Source: Cyclina sinensis (taxonomy: Eukaryota > Mollusca > Bivalvia > Venerida > Veneridae). Taken from it: a stretch of 64,000 nucleotides of DNA. Of the stretch, positions 53,901 to 62,900 are shown piece by piece. The position numbers were made by a program, and so were the translations under genes. The number at the start of each line of letters is the position of its first letter. Position 1 is the stretch's first letter. The stretch covers positions 42,298,627 through 42,362,626 of the forward strand of contig JAAONU010000013.1 of assembly GCA_012932295.1 (NCBI GenBank). Direction: 5' to 3'. Under the pieces are notes generated by a model. The model was not told the origin of the DNA. It searched no databases and saw only the letters and a list, made by a program, of their open reading frames with translations.

Positions 53901-56900
53901 TGGTAATATTTACTTAATAATTTTTTCCTCTTATGGACAATTTAGATTATAGTGAAAGCAACATCTGAACTATATACAATCCAAGATAATGGCTGCTAGA
54001 GTAAATGAGTAAATAAAATGAGTATTGGATTTTCTGTTTGTGCTCATTATATTCTTTAATACTTCACTCTTCATGGGTTTTCATGCTAATGAAAAATCTG
54101 AGTCATTGGTATTGATCAGTGACCGCATTTAAGGTCAAACATGCAAAGAGGTTCCCAGTGGGGAAATCAATATTACGTGGTTTAAAAACTTCCTCAAAGA
54201 TGGTCTTTGAAAATGACGTGTTGAGTGGGGTTTTTTTGGTTTTATGGGATTTTTTTTTTCAGATTTAAAAATCTCTGTAGTTTAGCTTATCTCAATTTTA
54301 GATATAAAGGTTAGATAACTTAAGAAAATTTCATGTTTAGCTATGAGTATAATTTTTTGGGGTGAAAAAAATGTTACAATGGGTAAACTTTAATTCAATA
54401 TGTTTATGAGAAGATAAGCAACAAATGTTGTAGAAAATAGAACAAAGTTAAGATAATAAGGCATTCACTTTGTCTTCAATAATGAATGTTTGCCTTTTCA
54501 CCTAAAATTGTTAAAAAATTATTTATTTTGTGTTGTCTTTTTCTGACACCAGAAAACTGAACCAATGAAAGAAGTCATTACCATAATGCATTTTCATTTG
54601 TCAACTAAAATGTGGTATCTTAAAAGTTCACTTTCAAGAGATAAAAGAAGTGTTTTATAGAGCCCTCAGCTTAGGTGCAGAAATACTGACAAATCAAAAC
54701 AGGTTTTACAGAGATAATAACTGACTGTCTGTTGAATAGGAGTGTCATGTACTGTAGTTAGAATAACCACTCACACATGTGACTGCAGTGTTGTGTTTAA
54801 CTACCATTATTTCTGTTTCCAAAAGTATATCTTCTATAAAGAGAAGAAATCACTGTTGGTTTTTCTCTTCTGCTTATGAAAATACTATTGATTTGTCTGC
54901 TAGTCTCCTTTCCCTCCCCCCATCCCAGAGGAATTGATCCACTCATGCCAATATCATTGCATTATTTCACATGCAAAAAATGCATGCCTCAGATATGCCC
55001 TGGTTTTCTTTCCTTTTGCACTTTGTTTGACTTTAATGTACTGAAGCTTTTAAAACTAAAATAGTAATATATTATATGAAAAATAGATTTGTTCAGTATA
55101 CTGGAAATACTATTTAACGATGATTCATTCCAAGAGGATACGACAGACGGACTGGTGCCGATTACTTTTGTGTCTGGAATACAGAATATAAATCTTCTGT
55201 TAAACATTCACAGAATAATGTCCTAGTATACAGTGGATGTTTTTTGTTGAGTTTTAGGGAACTACAGTTTTAAAGTTAAGTCTTAATGTAACACAGGAAA
55301 CACATTCATTAGATTTAAAGAAACAAATGCAGTAATATACAACAAGGTGTCCAGACTCGGATGTTATTTCTTACTGTGTACTGCTACTGGAAATTCATTT
55401 TAGTTTCCTAAATTTTGTTCTAATTTTATTTTTTCAAAAAGACAGACAGAAACACTGGATATGAAACTTCTGGAAATAAATCAGCAGTGTTCACCTTATA
55501 TGGAATTTCTTAGAAGAAATAAATGTTCTATTTGATTCATAGGTTACTTTGGAACCTTTGTGAAATAGTCACAGATTTCACAATGTGCATGTGGGGTAGG
55601 TGTCAAAAACATTTTTTTCATTTAAGTTTTCAGAAATAAGGGTTTATGTTGGTTTTTTATGCACCTATGTTAAAATGGATATTTCATCAACATTTCATTG
55701 CTGTTCAGTTGTTGATTTTAATGATTAATTTACATAATTAGTATATTATAATTATACATAAATCATTGATACCAGCTGTCAATGCATGTCACATCAAATA
55801 ATCATTCAATAGTAAACATTGTGTAGTCAAACTTCTGATTGGAATAATGGCTGAATGGCTGTGTCATAAGAGATTTGAACCCTTAGTAACAGCTCCAGTC
55901 TCTCCTGTTAGTGTCCTTCTCCTTAATCACAAAGAAAGCTTGAACATCATATCATAATGCTGAAACTTACTAATTTCACATTATGTACTCAAAAAGTTAC
56001 TCAGATTTTTACAAGCTCCTAAAAATGACTGCTTCCTTTGTTCTGAACAGTACTCTAGTACACTGACAATTGATCAGAACTGACTGTTTAAAATTTAGTG
56101 TTCTTTCATCTATGAACTCTATAGCCACTGATTTATAATATTTATATGAGATTTATTTAGGGGATTGGTGTAACACAACTAAACTCAACTCACCTATATG
56201 ATTGATCAAGAAAAAAGGTGTAAGTCTCGGGTTCCTTAGATGGGATTTATACCTAGGACCTCTACTCCTCTATGTCATACTTTGCATGTAATAAACAATA
56301 TTCTTAGAAAATTTTATGAAAGTTTGTGTATGGGCAGTTTTTTCACTTTAAGGGTTGCAAAAATGAAGCTAAAAACAAATCTTAACATTTAATTATTATA
56401 AGTTCTCCTACACCATCATCTGTTTATAGCATTTGTGAGCCATAACAAACCACAGGTCAACCACCATGATGTGGTGTAAGACCACTAAACTTGTGGTTTA
56501 AGACACACACTTTTGGTGTGAAAACACTTGATTCAGAGAGTTCTTTTGTGGTTTAAGAAATGTTGAATAAAGTGTAACCGTAACAAGAGAATCATCTTAC
56601 ATGCATTGTGATACACAAATATTTTTGTGGTTTAAGAAATGTTGAATAAAGTGTAACCGTAACAAGAGAATCATCTTACATGCATTGTGATACACAAATA
56701 CGGTATTAAGTATAAGCATGTTAAAGCAACACTGTACACCATTCCTTTTATGTAAAGAAAAGTATACATATTAAACAGTTCCCTATGTTTACCCTTTGCC
56801 CTTTTTCTTTTATTGAGGTCCCTTTTTAGTGTAAAGACAACAAAGTCTTGAAAACAAATAAATTATAGCCATGCTTTTGTCATATCTTTAGTAGTCATTT

Positions 56901-59900
56901 GCAGAGAAATTGCTTAGTATGGTTGGTTGGTTGGATACCCAGGAACACTGGTTAGGTGGACTGACCACCGGGATATGACCTTAGCTGTTAAAACTGGCAT
57001 TAAACTGAAATAAAACAAACCAAAATCATCCCTTTAACCATATTGATAAATATGGTAGCTATTATCAAAAGACAAACAGCAATAATTTATACTGTCTGCT
57101 TTGTTAAGGTTTGATTATCTCTGATTTGATGTCTGATTATTCTGTGAAATATTTCCTATCTCACTGCTGAGTCTGTCTGGGCAATTTTGATATCAGACTT
57201 TTAGACATACTGATGTCATTTATCTCCCCTCAACAGCAAAGTTCAGTATTTAGTATACTATTCTTGGCTCTCTAGTTTTTGAAAGACACTTTTGCTTAGA
57301 TTTATTCTGAAATTTGTGAACACATTTCCTTTAATTGTTTTGGAAAGACCTCATTAAAGGATTCATTTTTAGGGCAACACCTTCCATTTTTTACACATGT
57401 CTGTTTTTCGGAACTGATATATATTCCTACTTTATGTTTTCCCATGTGACGGACAAAAGCTTCTAGGAGTATGAAAAAAAGGTATAAGGATTATGGGTGT
57501 TTTCTCCATTTAATTTGTTTTCATAAATGAAACACTTCCTTGTGATTTTACTTTAGCCAGTCTTACAATGTTGGGAAGAAAGGGAAATAACTAGTATTTG
57601 ACTGATGCTTTTGGTTGAAACCAGGCTGCATTATCAATGCCAGCTTTGTTAAAATGAAATATTGATCTTCGTACATTAATGGACAGAAGGTGTAAGAAGT
57701 AGAGTGGTTTTCTCAAGTTCAGACATTAAATGGTATTGAACCACAAGTTACGAGCATTTCCTGTAATACAGGAACCTATGTTTCCATAGGAAATTATGTA
57801 TTTGCTAAAGTCTTACGTCAGACTGTCTGAGAATCAGACAACCTGGCAGCCAGAAAGGGCACTTGGATAAAATTCATTTTATTTTCTTTCACTGACTATG
57901 GAATTCTGTCATTCAGGCCACATGAAATATAAACTAAATTTGCAAGACACATGTATCTTATTTGTTTCAACTAACTAAAATATTAGAAATTTAAAATTTG
58001 GTGAAAAATGTATATGCACTTTTTGCCAGAATACGTAATTCCAAATTTATTTTAAGATTTTTTTATAAATAATTTACATCTAGGAGAAAACTTCAAGAAA
58101 AACAGAGAGCCAGATGACATGCATAGAAAAGTCTACTATTGTTTAAGGAAATTGATAATCTATATACATTATATAGCCAGATATGATTTTCGTTAGTAAT
58201 TCTACAATGCATTTTACTCACCCTTTCTCTTAAGATTGTTCAAATGGTTCGAAGGTTTTCAAAGGATGTGTACCAATTGTAGCAATCCAATTTTTATGGT
58301 CAGGTAGGCTTTTCCCTTAACACAGAAGGAAACAATGATGCTTTTTGAAATATGCATTACACATAGGAAACATGAACCCATAGAAAAAGTACACCATGCT
58401 TGGATGGCTCACAGGTATCTGCCATTAACAACAAATAAATACTTTATGGATCATTATTAAATAATGTAATATAATGTTATAGTAAAACTTTGACACATTA
58501 TAAACAATGTAGTAAGCCAGTCCTCCAAACAATTCTTTTGATTTTTTTTTACACTTTCCAGTACATTGAGTGGTACAAGTTTATGATGTGTGAAAATACA
58601 AATGAAAAATAGTTGTCATTCAGTTCTTTGATTTTATAATGTCATAGGCAACTAAAATGATCATGATGTTTTTTGTTGTTGTTTTTGTTGTTGTTTTTGT
58701 TGATTTTCAAAGTATTAAAATCTGTTTAAAGTCACACAGTGATTGTTGTAAGCCATTTGTTAGAAATCAAATAAGGTGTAACAAAACTAAATCGAAAATG
58801 TTACAAATTTATAAGAAATTTGTAGAATGAAAGTTAACTTATTTCTAAGACATTTAAAAAAAATAAATATCAATACAGTTAACAGATATGTTTTGAAAAT
58901 GAAAAAGAAGTGGTGAAATAATTTGGATGGCAAGAAAATGATTGGAAATTTTTCAAAAAAGTCAAATAGATATTCTGTGGAATTAAATCCTTTTAACTGT
59001 TATGGACTAGATCACCTGGCTGAATATCTGTTCACTAAGAAAGGTTTGGATTTTACTAATAAATCAGTTGTGATACTAATTTATACATCCTTAATTTAAG
59101 TCTCTTAATTAGAGGTTAATCTTGAAAGAAAAAAATATTCTTTTGGTGACAAAGTATCGTTGTAAAATTTAAAAAATGCAAGCACATATAATGTTTCTAA
59201 TAATCATGTTATGTAAATGTCATTTCCCTTTTCTAACTGGATCATTTCACACCTAGTAATTTCAAAGAAAAAAATAGAAATGTCGCACAAAGAAATACAA
59301 AGAAAAATAAATTATAAAAAAAAATATAAGAATATAAAAATAAATTTATCTTTAAATATGTACTGAAGAATGTGTTGATCTATTGCTGTTGTCTGTAACA
59401 GTTATACCTTTTAGCTTATCTGAGCATTTTTGCTCTGAGAATGAGCTTTAAGGCCAACTGATTGTCTGTTTTCTGTCTGTTAGCTACAGTTGCTTTAAAT
59501 GACATCTCCTGTGCATGAAACCCTTCAGTCAGTTTGGCTCAGAATTGACTGTTATTATAATGTTAAAAGTCTCATGACCAAGAACCTTGTATTTGCCATG
59601 AAGCATCTACAGTAGACCATTACAATGACTGCTGTGCCTTTCAGTCAGTGAACATTTTACATAGAAACAAGTCCATTATTAAGTGGGACTAAATTTTACT
59701 TCTCAAAAGTTAGTTCAAAGGTCACAGTTCAAGACTCGGACTCCTTTTGGAGAGTTGAAGGTGTTTATCTTCAGATGTTTTAGTTTACCCTTGATCTATT
59801 GCTGTACCATTTTCAGGTGTTTTTAAGACTAAACATATTTAGCTTCCTTGTTTTTTTATATGGAGCCCTTTCATGTTCAAATCCCAGAAATCAGTTTGTG

Positions 59901-62900
59901 ACAGGTGAAATGTTAATTAATGGAGTCATCTGGAGTTTTAGACTTTAAACTATGACTGAATGGCATACAGATTATGACCTTTTTTTTATCCAAAGATTGC
60001 GAAAATAGGGTTAAACATTATTTATACCACTGGGCTTAAATATCAAAATGATTGGTATAGTCAAGGCAGCTCATGTAATCAACCTTAACATTCTGTTGTT
60101 GGAAATGCCAAAAAGAGGCAGTCTGACAGCTTTGCTAATTGTTTAAGAGAAAAAGAAAATTATCACAAAAGGCTTATTTTCAGTTTGTTTTCCTTTTATT
60201 TTCAGCACCAGGAAAACCCAAATTCATTGAGCACCTGATTAATCGTGTAGTATCTAAGCGAGTCAGTCAGCAGTCACGTAATGGCTTGATCAAAACATGC
60301 GAAGATTCATCAGATGTCCAGGGGGAACCACTCTCACCAGACTCTGAAAAATGTCTACAGAGAGCCATTGTTGAAGAACTGTTGTCTTGCACGAACAGGC
60401 CTGTCAGTACAGAATCAACAGACTCTGGGAATGAATCATCATTATTAGAATCAACAAGTGACTTTTCACCTACTGCAAGAAAAAAATCATTGTCAACACC
60501 AGCTTCACCCACCTTTCATGGAATTGTGAAAGACAGGTTAAGAAATTTTCAGGTTTTAAATGAACCAAAAGACAAAGACTTGGTTCCTTCTAAAGTGGGT
60601 TTACATTCACCTCTGCCCATACAAAAACCATATAAAAATGAGCAGTTTGTTCATGAACTTAAAGAAATAAATAACCAAATAAAAGAGTTTCACTGTTCAA
60701 TTTCTCAGGATGAAAGTTTTAATTCAGCAGTCATGGAATCAGGATATGTAAGGGCACTGGTGGCAAAGATCAATGAGAACAAATTAAGACCAGTTGTTGA
60801 TGAGGAGAAGAAAAATTCAGAGGATGAAAGTCCTGATGACAGTGCAGAGTTGAAAGATAGACTACAACTTGATGAACAAAATAGAGATCCAGAGTGGGAT
60901 GAATTTGAAAGAGAATTGGACAAATCTGATGAAAATGAAGATGAAATACCTGAAACAGAACAGACCGAAGAGGCTTGTCTAAGAAGAAGTGGTAATATTA
61001 GCAGTCATGATGAACCTTCTCAAAGAACATCTTCGAAGAGACCTTCGCGCACATCAGTAGGATCATCTTCATTGGGTGTAAATTCTCGTATAAGCTTTGA
61101 TTCGTACAGTGATAGCCAAGTAAGTAAAGCGCTTAAAAGATTTAATCTGGAACGCAGTAAAAGCATACCACAGTCTTGCTTGAGCTCCGTCTCTACTTCT
61201 TCTTTCTCTTTTCATAATACACATATCAGATCTCCTCCAAAACTACGCAATCTTAACTCTAACAAATACGGTGATTCTAAATATAGTAACACTAACGATT
61301 ATAGAAACACTAACGGTGCTGTTCTGTCTTCTTGTGCTAAAAATAGAAACTGTTTGTCATGTGATATTGAAAGAACTGTTGACCAGTCTGCAGGTCAGAC
61401 TGTTTCTACAGAAAGGAGAGGTTGTGTTTCACAGAGTTTGGATTATGGATCACTAAATCCGGCAGAACTGTTTGACGAAAACTGGACTGTCGAGCTGAAC
61501 TTTGATGACTTTGATCTAGATTTACAACCAAGTGACAGAAGGGTAAGTGGAAAAAGAATTGTTCGGTGTTATTGTTCAGTGTTCGTGCTCATGTCATTTG
61601 CATGTTTAGCAATGAGTGTTGGCCTCATTTTTGTGCACTTTGATTTTGGTGGAGTCTTCGATGATTTTGCAAAGGCTTGGCATTTTGGTTGCATGTGATA
61701 TACCATTAGTTGATGGAAACTGGATATTTAACCTTCTGCAGTTATTATCTATTCATTGATTCAGTGCATCATCATCTTGAAGCATTTCATAAAACTGTAA
61801 CTCTTAAAAAGTGGCATTAAGCATGTTTCATTTCTTGGATTTTCATCTTCAAAACATCAATATTAAGTGAATTATCTCAACAAATAACAGTAACAGTTGT
61901 TCAGATGGGAATTTTAATTCAAGTATACAGCTAACACAGTTACTCAAAGTATTTTATCCAAGCATCATTGATTTTCAGTTAAGATAAAATAATACCTTCT
62001 GTAGGAGTAATAAAACTTGTAAAAGATTTAGAGATAGTACATTCTCTAGCATTGCTTTGTTCAGTGTATTTTCTGTGCACGACAGAGTGGTCTGTCTATG
62101 TATCATCATTTCTGCAGTTGAACCCCTTAACACTTTACATTTGAAGTATTTTTTTCTATTTCTTTGAATTTTCTATGCTAGCCAGAGTCTTTTTCTTTTC
62201 CTGTAGAATCTTGTTACCTGGGTTCTCACACATTTTTAAGTCTTAGTTGATTTACTCTGGAACCAAGCAATGTTTTAAATGCTAAGTAGTAGGTAAGTAT
62301 AATAGATGCATAACCCCATTTTAGCATATCAGGTTAGGCTGTCCTTTGTTTTTACCCATGTGAGGTAGTGTGATTTTGCACACACGTGCAAGATGAGTCA
62401 AACAGGTCACCTTTTGTTGTCACATTGTTTTTAGTCATTCCCATGCATCAACAGCATACATGCCGCTCTCTTGTTACTCGCCAGGTTCTTCCCATATTTA
62501 GACCCTTACCTAGGCGCCCCGGCGAAGCACCCAAATCTTCAAATAAATCAACATTTTGACTTGAAAGAAAAAAAAATCTATAAAATTCGTGGAATACACA
62601 CTTAAGTCCAAGTTTGAATATACCAAGTCAAAACCTTTGACACGCGAGATTGATATTTGGTTGATTATGTGACGAAAGTTGGCTTTTTCTTATGCGCGTT
62701 AGTGTTAATTGTCAGTAACATCTGGTCATTGCACGGGGTAATACTTAATTAGCGCCTGAATGTTGTAAATGATGTTTGCAACAAGATGACATGTCATTCG
62801 CCTGATTGTTGTTACACTATGTTGAATAAAGTACCATGTATGACGTCAGAAACACGTTTTTTGGTTTTCGTTTTTACCGCGGTGTGATGTCCAAAAACCC

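Noticed and set aside
60267..60923. Minus-strand Ser-rich ORFs of 81 and 72 aa
   Set aside because: Antisense shadows of the large plus-strand exon at 60206-61542.
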